Origin: SIG588 sp045599305
Lineage (GTDB): Bacteria > Bacillota > Clostridia > Oscillospirales > Acutalibacteraceae
Length of the DNA: 43,413 nucleotides
Assembly (NCBI GenBank): GCA_045599305.1
Contig: JAZRVU010000008.1
Coordinates: 1 to 43,413, forward strand
Reading direction: 5' to 3'
The notes below the pieces were generated by a model, which saw only the letters and a program-made list of their open reading frames with translations, was not told the origin of the DNA and ran no database searches. The translations under genes were made by a program, and so were the position numbers. Of the stretch, positions 23,682 through 31,715 are shown one piece after another. Positions within the stretch are counted from its first letter, which is position 1; the number at the start of each line of letters is the position of its first letter.

Positions 23682-24416
23682 TTATATGTCACGGTGCAGC
23701 GTCACCTCGCCGGCGGTGAGCACCCGCTTGCCCCCGTTTGGCAGCCGCACCCGCAAACCGCCGTCGTCGGTCACGCCCAGCACGTCGGCCTGCCGGGCGG
23801 CCGACTGTTCAAAAAACGTCACCCTCTGCCCCACGAGCACCTGACGTGCCCGGTAACCGGGCAGATATTCCCGTGCGGCGAGCGCATCGGCAAAAACGCC
23901 GAAGCGTTCCAGTATCTGCATCGCCAGCCGGTCAGCGACGCCCTCCTGCGGCGCGGGGAGCAGCGTCCCCGCGATATCCCGCACCTCGGGCGGGAACCCG
24001 CCGGGCGGCGGGGCCACATTCACCCCGAAGCCGACCACGGCACAGCAGTCACCGCTGCCGGGATCGGTCACCGATTCGGCCAGGATACCGCACACCTTGC
24101 GGCCGTCCAGCATCAGATCGTTCACCCATTTGATGCCCACCGGGCGGCCGCAGAGAGCCTCGGCCGCCTCGGCCGCCGCCGTGGCCGCCGCCACCGTAAG
24201 CAGCGCCCGGTCATCGGTCCGGGCGGCACGGCGCAGCAGCACGCTCATGTAAAGCCCCCCGTCGGGCGAGAAAAAGGTGCGCCCCAGCCGGCCGCGGCCG
24301 CCCGTCTGCCGGGCGGCGATCAGCACCGTGCCCTCCGGCGCACCGGCGGCGGCCATCTGCTTGAGCACCGTGTTGGTGGAGGTGACCTCCTCTGCCCGCT
24401 CGATCGTCCAGCGCAT
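23682..24416 (-). CDS. birA: Biotin-[acetyl-CoA carboxylase] ligase, monofunctional
   Basis: 244 residues. The catalytic core is complete: STNTVLKQ, the biotin-AMP loop GRGRLGR (40-46), KWVNDLML and the C-terminal SH3-like domain. The N-terminal helix-turn-helix of bifunctional BirA is absent, so it charges biotin onto carrier proteins but cannot act as the biotin repressor. ATG 24416 follows a run of G residues used as ribosome site. It lies just after the prfB terminator. Confidence 0.9.
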   Translation of the reverse strand: MRWTIERAEEVTSTNTVLKQMAAAGAPEGTVLIAARQTGGRGRLGRTFFSPDGGLYMSVLLRRAARTDDRALLTVAAATAAAEAAEALCGRPVGIKWVNDLMLDGRKVCGILAESVTDPGSGDCCAVVGFGVNVAPPPGGFPPEVRDIAGTLLPAPQEGVADRLAMQILERFGVFADALAAREYLPGYRARQVLVGQRVTFFEQSAARQADVLGVTDDGGLRVRLPNGGKRVLTAGEVTLHRDI

Positions 24417-24432
24417 ACCGCCGCCCCCCTTC

Positions 24433-24466
24433 AAAAAAAGACCGGCCACCCGCGGGTGACCGGGTC
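24433..24466 (-). terminator. Terminator of prfB
   Basis: On the minus strand GACCCGGTCACCC and GGGTGGCCGGTC pair around GC, followed by seven T. It overlaps the start of the birA leader, so birA needs read-through or its own promoter; none is obvious. Confidence 0.8.
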
Positions 24467-24470
24467 GGGT

Positions 24471-25595
24471 TTATTCCTTGTAGCCCAGCGTGCCGTTGGC
24501 GGCCGCTTTCAGATAGGCGTTGATGAAGCCGTCCAGATCGCCGTCCATCACCGCGCTGATGTTGCCCATTTCGAAGCCGGTACGGTGATCCTTGGCCAGC
24601 GTGTAGGGCATGAAGACATAGGAGCGGATCTGACTGCCCCATTCGATCTGCGCCTGCGCGCCCTTGATATCCTCGATCTTGTCAAGATGCTCCCGTTCTT
24701 TGATCTCGAGCAGCTTCGCTTTGAGCATATTCATGGCGGTATCGCGGTTCTGGAACTGGCTGCGCTCGGTCTGGCAGGCCACCACGATGCCGGTGGGGAT
24801 GTGGGTCAGACGCACGGCAGACGAGGTCTTGTTGATGTGCTGACCGCCGGCACCGGGGGAGCGGAACACGTCCATCTTGATATCCTCCGGACGGATATCC
24901 ACCTGAATGGTGTTGTCCAGTTCGGGCATGACCTCCACCGCGGCAAACGAGGTGTGCCGGCGGCCGGAGGCGTCGAACGGCGAAATGCGCACCAGACGGT
25001 GCACGCCCGCCTCGGCCTTCAAAAAGCCGTAGACATTCTCGCCCTCGATCATGATGCTGGCACTCTTGATGCCCGCCTCACCGCCGTCGAGATAGTCGAG
25101 GATCTTATAGGAATAGCCGTGCCGCTCTGCCCAGTGGGTGTACATGCGGTAGAGCATGGAGGCCCAGTCCTGTGCCTCGGTGCCGCCCGCGCCCGCATGG
25201 AAGGAGAGGATGGCGTTGCGCTCGTCATATTCGCCGGTGAGCAGCGTGGCCAGACGCTGCTGCTCCATGGTGGAGGCGATGCCGTCCACGGCGGCGGTGC
25301 ACTCCTCCAGCAGCGACTCGTCCTCCTCCTCGTCGGCCAGTTCGATGAGAGTCACGGTATCGTGATAGGACTCGACCAGTCCCTCATAGGTGTGGATCTT
25401 GTCCTTGATGCGGGCGGCCTTCTGTGTGACCTCCTGCGCGCGCTCCATATTATCCCAGAAGCCGTCCTCGGCGGCGCGCATATCGAGTTCTTCCGCTTCC
25501 ACGCGCAGCTGCTTGAGACCGATGGCGTTCGCGAGATCTTCTATATCGGGCCACAGCCCCTCTAATTTCAGTTTCAGTTCTTCAAATGCCAGCAT
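24471..25595 (-). CDS. prfB: Peptide chain release factor 2
   Basis: 374 residues. SPF (205-207) is the tripeptide that reads UGA/UAA, and GGQ (250-252) is the peptidyl-release loop. The N-terminal region runs in one frame (IEDLANAIGLKQLRVEAEEL) across the place where most bacterial prfB genes contain a UGA-dependent +1 frameshift; no internal stop is present, so the autoregulatory shift has been lost. Ribosome site AAGGGG. Own promoter lies in the 3' end of the AraC gene. Confidence 0.95.
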   Translation of the reverse strand: MLAFEELKLKLEGLWPDIEDLANAIGLKQLRVEAEELDMRAAEDGFWDNMERAQEVTQKAARIKDKIHTYEGLVESYHDTVTLIELADEEEDESLLEECTAAVDGIASTMEQQRLATLLTGEYDERNAILSFHAGAGGTEAQDWASMLYRMYTHWAERHGYSYKILDYLDGGEAGIKSASIMIEGENVYGFLKAEAGVHRLVRISPFDASGRRHTSFAAVEVMPELDNTIQVDIRPEDIKMDVFRSPGAGGQHINKTSSAVRLTHIPTGIVVACQTERSQFQNRDTAMNMLKAKLLEIKEREHLDKIEDIKGAQAQIEWGSQIRSYVFMPYTLAKDHRTGFEMGNISAVMDGDLDGFINAYLKAAANGTLGYKE

Positions 25596-25624
25596 AATTA
25601 TACCCCTTATTTACCGTATCGTGA

Positions 25625-26476
25625 TTAGTATACCGAATTTTTCCCGTTTTGTAAAGGGGTCACGCAACTTTTTTCTGCGCGGTGCGCCGCCCGAAAACCG
25701 GAGGGGCTGACCCCGCAGCGGGTGCGAAAGGCGTGAGAAAAGACAAACACATCCTCATACCCCACCGATTTGGCGATCCGCGCGATGTCGTAATCGGTCT
25801 TGATCAGGTAATCGCAGGCCGCCTGCATTTTCACATCCAGAATGAACTGCTGGGTGGAGCAGTCCCGGTGTTTTTTGAAGAGCGCCGTGAGATAACTGCG
25901 GTCGACATTCACCTGTGCGGCCACCTCCTCCACCGTGATGCGGCGGTAGAGATACCGCCGCACATAGGCCTCCGCCTCCTCCACATACCGCCGCCCCGCA
26001 TCGGGACGGGCGGCACTGCCGCGGCTGTCCTGCTGCAGCGCGTCCAGCAGGCGGTACATCTCCATGATCTGCGCCGGCTCGGTGCTCTGCGCACCCGGCC
26101 GGATGAGGCGATCCATGCAGGCGGAGACCTGCGCCCCCACCCCACGCACCGGGTGGCGGTCGGTCAGGCCCGCCGCGGCAAAGGCCTCGTCCAGCCCGCT
26201 GCCGAGCAGCCCCACCCACTTATACGTCCACGGGTCGGCGCGGTCGGCCTCGTAATAGGTGCTGACATAGGGCGGGATGAAGAACACCTCCCCCGCGCCC
26301 GGCGTGTAGGTCTGCCCGTGGATGCGGTAGAGCCCGTGTCCCCGCTCGACATAGTGCAGCAGCCAGTAGTCGCGGATATAGGGGCCGAAGCTGTGCCCCG
26401 GCTCACATTCCTCGAATCCGTTTTCCATCCCCGTGATGAGTGTGCCGGTGTGAAAAGCGTAATCCCATTTTTCCAT
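25625..26476 (-). CDS. AraC-family transcription regulator
   Basis: 283 residues. The N-terminal half is a cupin-like sugar-sensing domain (HGLYRIHGQTYTPGAGEVFFIPP), and the C-terminal 100 residues contain two helix-turn-helix motifs (EEVAAQVNVDRSYLTALFKKH and ARIAKSVGYEDVFVFSHAFR). It is divergent from a GH4 alpha-galactosidase and likely activates it in response to alpha-galactosides, as MsmR/RafR relatives do. ATG 26476 is chosen from GGGAGGG seven bases away. Confidence 0.88.
   Translation of the reverse strand: MEKWDYAFHTGTLITGMENGFEECEPGHSFGPYIRDYWLLHYVERGHGLYRIHGQTYTPGAGEVFFIPPYVSTYYEADRADPWTYKWVGLLGSGLDEAFAAAGLTDRHPVRGVGAQVSACMDRLIRPGAQSTEPAQIMEMYRLLDALQQDSRGSAARPDAGRRYVEEAEAYVRRYLYRRITVEEVAAQVNVDRSYLTALFKKHRDCSTQQFILDVKMQAACDYLIKTDYDIARIAKSVGYEDVFVFSHAFRTRCGVSPSGFRAAHRAEKSCVTPLQNGKNSVY
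25627..25655 (-). promoter_or_regulatory. Promoter of prfB
   Basis: Minus strand TTTACA, 17 bases, TATACT, overlapping the last codons of the araC-type gene. Confidence 0.7.
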
Positions 26477-26504
26477 TTCTTTTCCCTCCCCCAAAAAAAT
26501 ATCA

Positions 26505-26536
26505 CATTTTCACATATGATGCAAGCATTTTCGCAT
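26505..26536 (+). promoter_or_regulatory. Pair of direct repeats, probable AraC-family operator
   Basis: CATTTTCACAT (26505-26515) and CATTTTCGCAT (26526-26536) are 21 bp apart, two helical turns, and the second abuts the -35 of the galactosidase promoter. This is the classic geometry for AraC-type activators. Confidence 0.65.
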
Positions 26537-26564
26537 TTACAGCCTGTATTTTTTAGGGTATGAT
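26536..26564 (+). promoter_or_regulatory. Promoter of the alpha-galactosidase
   Basis: TTTACA, 17 bases, TATGAT, about 45 bases before the start codon and directly beside the direct repeats. Confidence 0.65.
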
Positions 26565-26611
26565 GAAGAAAACCCCGGTTTCATATTCACAAATCAAAGG
26601 AGTGTTCGGCA

Positions 26612-27934
26612 ATGAAAGTGACCTTTATGGGTGCGGGCAGCACCGTCTTTGCCAAAAACGTGCTGGGCGACACCATGATGTCGGAATTTATGCATGACGT
26701 GGACATTGCGCTCTACGATATCGACGGCGAGCGTCTGGCCGAGAGCGAACTGCTCATCAACGCGCTCAACGAGAACGTCAACGAGGGGCGCGCCACGGTC
26801 AAAGCCTATCTGGGCGTGGAAAACCGCAAGGAGGCGCTGCGCGGCGCGGACTTCGTGGTCGATGCCATTCAGGTGGGTCTGTATGAGCCCTGCACCGTCA
26901 TCGACTTTGAGGTGCCCAAAAAGTACGGCCTGCGGCAGACCATTGCGGATACGCTGGGTATCGGCGGCATCTTCCGCGCCCTGCGCACCATCCCCGTACT
27001 GGCCGATTTTGCCGAGGATATGCAGCAGGTCTGCCCCAACGCGTGGTTCCTCAACTACACCAACCCCATGGCCATGCTGGCCGGGTATATGCAGCGGTAC
27101 ACCAACGTCAAGACCGTCGGCCTGTGCCACAGCGTGCAGGTCTGCTCGCAGGGGCTCTTTGACACGCTGGGCATGAAGGTGGACGGTTACAGCGACCTCA
27201 TCGCGGGCATCAACCACATGGCGTGGCTGCTGGACATCCGCGATGCCAAGGGCAACGACCTCTATCCCGAGATCCGCCGTCTGGCGCTCGAAAAGCTGGA
27301 GAATGACAAAGACTCCCTCAACCTCGTCCGCCTCGACTATATCCGCCGTCTGGGCTACTACTGCACCGAGAGCAGCGAACACAACGCGGAGTACAACCCC
27401 TTCTACATCAAGTCGAAATACCCCGAGCTCATCGAGCGGTACAACATCCCGCTGGACGAATATCCCCGCCGCTGTGTCAACCAGATCGCCGGCTGGAAGA
27501 AGCAGAAGGAGGAACTGATGAACGGCGGCAAGGTCACCCATACCCGCAGCCGCGAATATGCCTCCCACATCATGGAGGCCATGGTCACCGATACACCCTA
27601 TAAGATCGGCGGCAACGTGCTGAACACCGGCCTCATCACCAATCTGGTGAAGGATGCCTGTGTGGAGGTGCCCTGCATGGTGGACGCCCACGGCATCCAT
27701 CCCACCGTGGTGGGCGATCTGCCGGTGCAGCTCGCGGGCATGAACATGACCAACATCAACGCCCAGCTCATGACCATCGAAGCGGCCGTCACCCGCCGCC
27801 GCGAGGATATCTACCGCGCCGCCATGCTGGAGCCGCACACCGCCGCCGAGCTCTCCATCGACGATATCGTGCATATGTGCGACGATCTGATCGAGGCGCA
27901 TCAGGCCGCGGGATATATGAAAGAGTACCGCTGA
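26612..27934 (+). CDS. melA: Glycoside hydrolase family 4 alpha-galactosidase
   Basis: 440 residues. The NAD-binding start FMGAGSTVFAKN and the family's metal ligands Cys172 (GLCHSVQ) and His202 (GINHMAW) are present, with DTLGIGGIFRALRTIP, a segment typical of alpha-galactosidases in GH4. The enzyme uses NAD+ and Mn2+ in a redox-assisted elimination to release galactose from melibiose or raffinose-type sugars. CAAAGGAG precedes the ATG. Divergent AraC gene and 21-bp repeats point to sugar-responsive control. No transporter is next to it. Confidence 0.9.
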   Translation: MKVTFMGAGSTVFAKNVLGDTMMSEFMHDVDIALYDIDGERLAESELLINALNENVNEGRATVKAYLGVENRKEALRGADFVVDAIQVGLYEPCTVIDFEVPKKYGLRQTIADTLGIGGIFRALRTIPVLADFAEDMQQVCPNAWFLNYTNPMAMLAGYMQRYTNVKTVGLCHSVQVCSQGLFDTLGMKVDGYSDLIAGINHMAWLLDIRDAKGNDLYPEIRRLALEKLENDKDSLNLVRLDYIRRLGYYCTESSEHNAEYNPFYIKSKYPELIERYNIPLDEYPRRCVNQIAGWKKQKEELMNGGKVTHTRSREYASHIMEAMVTDTPYKIGGNVLNTGLITNLVKDACVEVPCMVDAHGIHPTVVGDLPVQLAGMNMTNINAQLMTIEAAVTRRREDIYRAAMLEPHTAAELSIDDIVHMCDDLIEAHQAAGYMKEYR

Positions 27935-27939
27935 CGCGC

Positions 27940-27968
27940 TTGACAAATGCCGCGATATCCGATATACT
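27940..27968 (+). promoter_or_regulatory. Promoter of the shikimate operon
   Basis: TTGACA, 17 bases, TATACT right after the melA stop. Expected transcript start about 27975. Confidence 0.8.
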
Positions 27969-27991
27969 GAAAGCCACAAAGCCGCATCAGC

Positions 27992-28046
27992 GGAGGGGGC
28001 TTCGCAGACAAAGCTGCGAAGCCCCCTCCTTTTTCTTAAAAGGAGG
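27992..28046 (+). promoter_or_regulatory. Terminator/anti-terminator-like leader before aroB
   Basis: GGAGGGGGCTTCGCAG (27992-28007) pairs perfectly with CTGCGAAGCCCCCTCC (28014-28029) and is followed by TTTTTCTT, a strong terminator placed between promoter and aroB. The 3' arm and T-run can instead pair with the ribosome site: CCTCCTTTT (28025-28033) with AAAAGGAGG (28038-28046), loop TCTT. The two structures exclude each other. It may be an attenuator, or only the melA terminator with a promoter upstream of it. Confidence 0.6.
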
Positions 28047-28053
28047 CCGCACC

Positions 28054-29121
28054 ATGTCCGCACCGTTCAGAGTTCCGGTCAACACCGCTTCCCCCTATGA
28101 AGTCACGGCGGGGACGGGTCTGCTCCCCCGCGCGGGCGAATGGCTCGCCGCCCTTCACGCCCCCTGCACGACGGCGCTGGTGGCGGACGACACGGTGGAC
28201 GCCCTGTACGGCGACACGGCGGCCGCCGCTCTGGAGCAGGCGGGCTTTACCGTCTGCCGCTTCACCTTCCCCCACGGGGAGGAGAGCAAAACGATGGGCA
28301 CCCTCGCCGCGCTGCTGGAATTCCTGGCCGACCGCGCCCTCACAGGGGGCGATCTGGTGGCGGCGCTGGGCGGCGGGGTAACAGGCGATCTCGCGGGATT
28401 TGCCGCCGCCGTCTACCGGCGGGGCATCCCTTTTGTGCAGATGCCCACCACCCTGCTGGCGGCGGTGGATGCCGCCGTGGGCGGCAAAACGGCCGTCGAT
28501 CTCGCGGCGGGCAAAAATCTGGCCGGTGCGTTCCATCAGCCGCTGGGCGTGCTGTGTGACACCGACCTGTTTGCCACCCTGCCCGCGGCCGAGCGGCAAA
28601 ACGGCATGGCGGAGGTCATCAAATCCGCCATGATCGGCGACCCCGCCCTGTTCGCACAGCTTGAAAACGGCACCGTGAGCGATGCCGCACTGGTGGCCGC
28701 CTGCGTGCGGCTGAAAGCCGCGCTGGTGGCAGAGGATGAACACGATCGCGGCGCACGCCGTCTGCTGAATTTCGGTCACACCGTGGGGCATGCGGCGGAA
28801 ACGCTCAGCCGCTTCACCCTCCCGCACGGGCGGGCGGTGGCGATGGGCATGGCGGTGGCGGCGCGTGCCGCACTGGCCGACGGCCTCTGCTCCGCCGACA
28901 CCGCAAACCGTCTGCTCGCGCTGCTGCGGGCGAACAGCCTGCCCACCGGCTGCCCCTACCCCGCCGACGCGCTGGCCGCAGCCGCCCTCGCGGACAAAAA
29001 GCGCACCGGCGACCGGCTCACGCTGGTGCTGCCGGAGGCGATCGGCCACTGCCGTCTCTCCACAGTCGGCATGGACGCGCTGCCGCGCTTCGTGGCCGCC
29101 GGATGGGAGGCTGACGCGTGA
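28054..29121 (+). CDS. aroB: 3-dehydroquinate synthase
   Basis: 355 residues. Signatures include GGGVTGDLAGFAAA (NAD site), PTTLLAAVDAAVGGKTAVD, and the zinc ligands near NFGHTVGHAAE. Converts DAHP to 3-dehydroquinate, second step of the shikimate pathway. Start is after AAAAGGAGG. First gene of a six-gene overlapped operon; DAHP synthase is not in the window. Confidence 0.96.
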   Translation: MSAPFRVPVNTASPYEVTAGTGLLPRAGEWLAALHAPCTTALVADDTVDALYGDTAAAALEQAGFTVCRFTFPHGEESKTMGTLAALLEFLADRALTGGDLVAALGGGVTGDLAGFAAAVYRRGIPFVQMPTTLLAAVDAAVGGKTAVDLAAGKNLAGAFHQPLGVLCDTDLFATLPAAERQNGMAEVIKSAMIGDPALFAQLENGTVSDAALVAACVRLKAALVAEDEHDRGARRLLNFGHTVGHAAETLSRFTLPHGRAVAMGMAVAARAALADGLCSADTANRLLALLRANSLPTGCPYPADALAAAALADKKRTGDRLTLVLPEAIGHCRLSTVGMDALPRFVAAGWEADA

Positions 29122-30365
29122 ACATCACCCTTTCGGGACGGCTTGCGGGCACTGTCACCGCACCCCCCTCCAAATCCGATCTGCACCGCGCCCTGATCTG
29201 CGCCGCGCTGGCCGACCGGCCGCTCACGCTGCCGCTGACCGCGGTGGCGGATGATATCGCCGCCACCCTGCGCTGTCTGGCGGCGCTGGGTGCCGACATC
29301 CGGCAGGCGGACGGCCTCTGCACCGTCACGCCGCTTGTCAAGCCCGCCCCGTCGGCGCTGCTCGACTGCGGCGAGTCCGCCTCCACCCTGCGATTTTTGC
29401 TGCCGGTGGCGGCGGCACTGGGGTGTTCTGCCGCTTTCACGGGCACCGGCCGTCTGCCGCAGCGCCCGCTCGCCGACCTGCTCCATGTGCTGACATCTCA
29501 CGGGGTCACCCTTTCGGCCGATCACCTGCCGCTCACCCTCGGCGGACGGCTGAGGGCAGGGGAATATCGCCTGCCGGGTGACGTCTCCTCACAATATATC
29601 TCCGGCCTGCTGCTGGCCATGCCGCTGCTGGGCGCGTCTGCTCGCATCCGGCTCACCTCGCCGCTGCAGTCGGCCGGATATGTCGATATGACCTGCCGCA
29701 CCATGGCACGCTTCGGCGCCGCCGTGCAAAAGGCCGCCGACGGCTGGTATTTTGGCGGCGGGAGGTACACCGCCCCCGCCGGATATACACCAAAGGGAGA
29801 CTGGTCGGCCGCCGCCTTCTGGCTGACGGCCGGGGCTCTGGCGGGGCCTGTCACCGTCACCGGTCTGCCCGCCGACACGGCACAGGGGGACGCCGCCATT
29901 GTGACGATTCTGCGCCGTTTCGGTGCCGCCGTCACGGTAACAGGCGACAGCGTGACCGTATCCCCCGCCCCGCTTTCGGGCTGCACCGTCGACCTGTCCG
30001 ACACGCCGGATCTGCTGCCGCCGCTGGCGGTACTGGCCGCCGCGTCAGCGGGCAAGACGGTCTTCACCGGCGCGGCACGCTGCCGCACCAAGGAATGTGA
30101 CCGCCTGCACGCAATGGCCGCCATGCTGCACACGTTGGGCATCGCGGCCGAAGAGACGCCGGACGGGCTGACTGTCCGCGGCGGACAGCCCCATTCCGGA
30201 GGGACTGTGGACGGCTGCGGCGACCACCGTATCGTGATGGCCGCGGCACTGGCCGCCGCCCTTTGCGATGCCCCCCTCACCGTCACCGACCGTGAGGCCG
30301 TGGCCAAATCCTATCCGTCATTTTTTGAAGATTACCGTTTGCTGGGAGGGACTGTGTGTGAGTGA
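29118..30365 (+). CDS. aroA: 5-enolpyruvylshikimate-3-phosphate synthase
   Basis: 415 residues from a GTG that overlaps the aroB stop (GTGA). PSKSDLHR at the N-terminus binds phosphate, and DCGESASTLRF (83-93) is the phosphoenolpyruvate/glyphosate loop. Aligned by eye with E. coli LGNAGTAMRP, the critical Gly96 is Ala88, Asn94 is Glu86, and Pro101 is Phe93. Gly96 to Ala is known to reduce glyphosate binding in EPSPS, so tolerance is predicted (inference). Ends with DHRIVMA and KSYPSFFEDY. Confidence 0.95.
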   Translation: MNITLSGRLAGTVTAPPSKSDLHRALICAALADRPLTLPLTAVADDIAATLRCLAALGADIRQADGLCTVTPLVKPAPSALLDCGESASTLRFLLPVAAALGCSAAFTGTGRLPQRPLADLLHVLTSHGVTLSADHLPLTLGGRLRAGEYRLPGDVSSQYISGLLLAMPLLGASARIRLTSPLQSAGYVDMTCRTMARFGAAVQKAADGWYFGGGRYTAPAGYTPKGDWSAAAFWLTAGALAGPVTVTGLPADTAQGDAAIVTILRRFGAAVTVTGDSVTVSPAPLSGCTVDLSDTPDLLPPLAVLAAASAGKTVFTGAARCRTKECDRLHAMAAMLHTLGIAAEETPDGLTVRGGQPHSGGTVDGCGDHRIVMAAALAAALCDAPLTVTDREAVAKSYPSFFEDYRLLGGTVCE

Positions 30366-31443
30366 TCTGATCGGGAGCCGGCTCTCGCTGTGTGTGACCG
30401 GCACCTCCCACGGGCCGGAGGTACGCGCCACCCTGTGCGGACTGCCCGCCGGCTTTGCGGTGGACACCGAAGCCCTGCGCCGTTTTCTTCTGCGCCGTGC
30501 ACCGGGGCAGAGTCCCCTCACCTCCGCCCGCCGCGAGGCGGACGAGCCGGAGTTCCTTTCGGGACTGCCGGGCGGTGTGACCGACGGCACCCCGCTGACG
30601 GTGCGCTTTGTCAATGCCGACGCCCGTCCCGCGGACTATGACGCACTGCGTGACCGTCCCCGTCCCTCCCATGCCGACTATCCCGCCCGCGTGCGTTTCG
30701 GCGAGGAGGAGGATCTGCGCGGCGGGGGGCGTTTTTCCGGACGTCTCACCGCACCGCTCTGCGCCGCCGGCGGGATCGCGCTGCAGATGCTGGCCGCGCG
30801 CGGCATCACCGTGGGGGCGCATCTGGCCGCCGTGGCCGGCATTGAGGATATTCCCTTTGACCCGGTGGGCCTTTCGGCCGACACCCTTTGTGCCGTGACC
30901 GCCCGCACACCGCCCGTGCAGGACGAAGCCGCCGGGCGGCAGATGCTCGCCGCCGTGGCCGAGGCCGCCGCGGCGGGTGACTCGGTAGGCGGCGTGGTGG
31001 AATGTGCCGCGGTGGGTCTGCCTGTCGGGCTGGGCGACGCCCTGTTCGGCGGCGCCGAAAGCCGTCTGGCCGCCGCCCTGTTCGGAATCCCGGCCGTGAA
31101 GGGCGTGGAATTCGGCGCCGGCTTTGCCGCGGCCGCCATGCGGGGCAGCGCACACAACGACCCCTATGCCTTCGAGGGTGACCGCGTGGTCACGCTTTCC
31201 AACAACGCGGGCGGTCTGCTCGGCGGCATGACCACCGGTATGCCGCTCATTCTGCGGGCGGCGTGCAAGCCCACCCCGTCCATTGCCCTGCCGCAGCAGA
31301 CGGTGGATCTCGGCACGCGGCAGCCGGCCACCCTCACCGTGTGCGGCCGGCACGACCCCTGCGTGGCGCTGCGCGCCGCCCCTGCGGTGGAGGCGGCGAC
31401 CGCGCTCATTCTGCTCGATATGCTTTTGGAGGTGTCACCGTGA
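30358..31443 (+). CDS. aroC: Chorismate synthase
   Basis: 361 residues. GGGRFSGRLTA, GDSVGG, RGSAHNDPY and SNNAGGLLGGMTTGMP are the family's FMN/EPSP-binding segments. Converts EPSP to chorismate using reduced FMN. GTG 30358 is chosen from GGGAGGG seven bases upstream and overlaps the aroA end by eight bases. Confidence 0.95.
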   Translation: MSDLIGSRLSLCVTGTSHGPEVRATLCGLPAGFAVDTEALRRFLLRRAPGQSPLTSARREADEPEFLSGLPGGVTDGTPLTVRFVNADARPADYDALRDRPRPSHADYPARVRFGEEEDLRGGGRFSGRLTAPLCAAGGIALQMLAARGITVGAHLAAVAGIEDIPFDPVGLSADTLCAVTARTPPVQDEAAGRQMLAAVAEAAAAGDSVGGVVECAAVGLPVGLGDALFGGAESRLAAALFGIPAVKGVEFGAGFAAAAMRGSAHNDPYAFEGDRVVTLSNNAGGLLGGMTTGMPLILRAACKPTPSIALPQQTVDLGTRQPATLTVCGRHDPCVALRAAPAVEAATALILLDMLLEVSP

Positions 31444-31715
31444 CCGAACTGGAAGAACTGCGCCGCGAAATGGACGCGGCAGACGATGCCCTGCTGGCGG
31501 CGTTCCTGCGCCGACAGGAGATCGCGGGGCGCATCGCCGCCTGCAAGCGGCGGGAAGGCCTGCCTGTCTGCCAGCCCGCACGGGAGGCGGAGGTGACGGC
31601 GCGTCTGGCCGCCAAAGCCGGTGACTGCGCCGAGGACGTCCGCACGCTGTATGCCACGCTGTTCGCTTTGAGCCGTGCCCGTCAGGAAAAGGAGCCGCCA
31701 TGCGCTGCGGACTGA
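31440..31715 (+). CDS. Chorismate mutase, AroQ-type
   Basis: 91 residues, all helical, with ELRREMDAADDALLAAFLRRQEIAGRIAACK and the second helix REAEVTARL, the typical AroQ active-site arginine/lysine pattern. Makes prephenate for phenylalanine and tyrosine. GTG overlaps the aroC stop (GTGA). It overlaps the following aroE start by 16 bases. Confidence 0.88.
   Translation: MTELEELRREMDAADDALLAAFLRRQEIAGRIAACKRREGLPVCQPAREAEVTARLAAKAGDCAEDVRTLYATLFALSRARQEKEPPCAAD

Noticed and set aside
22905..25565. 886-codon plus-strand open frame
   Set aside because: Lies opposite the SGNH hydrolase, birA and prfB, each with conserved motifs; no ribosome site and no domain.
27975..28034. T-box or leader-peptide attenuator before aroB
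   Set aside because: Leader is too short for a T-box, and no ATG/GTG frame with aromatic codons is present.
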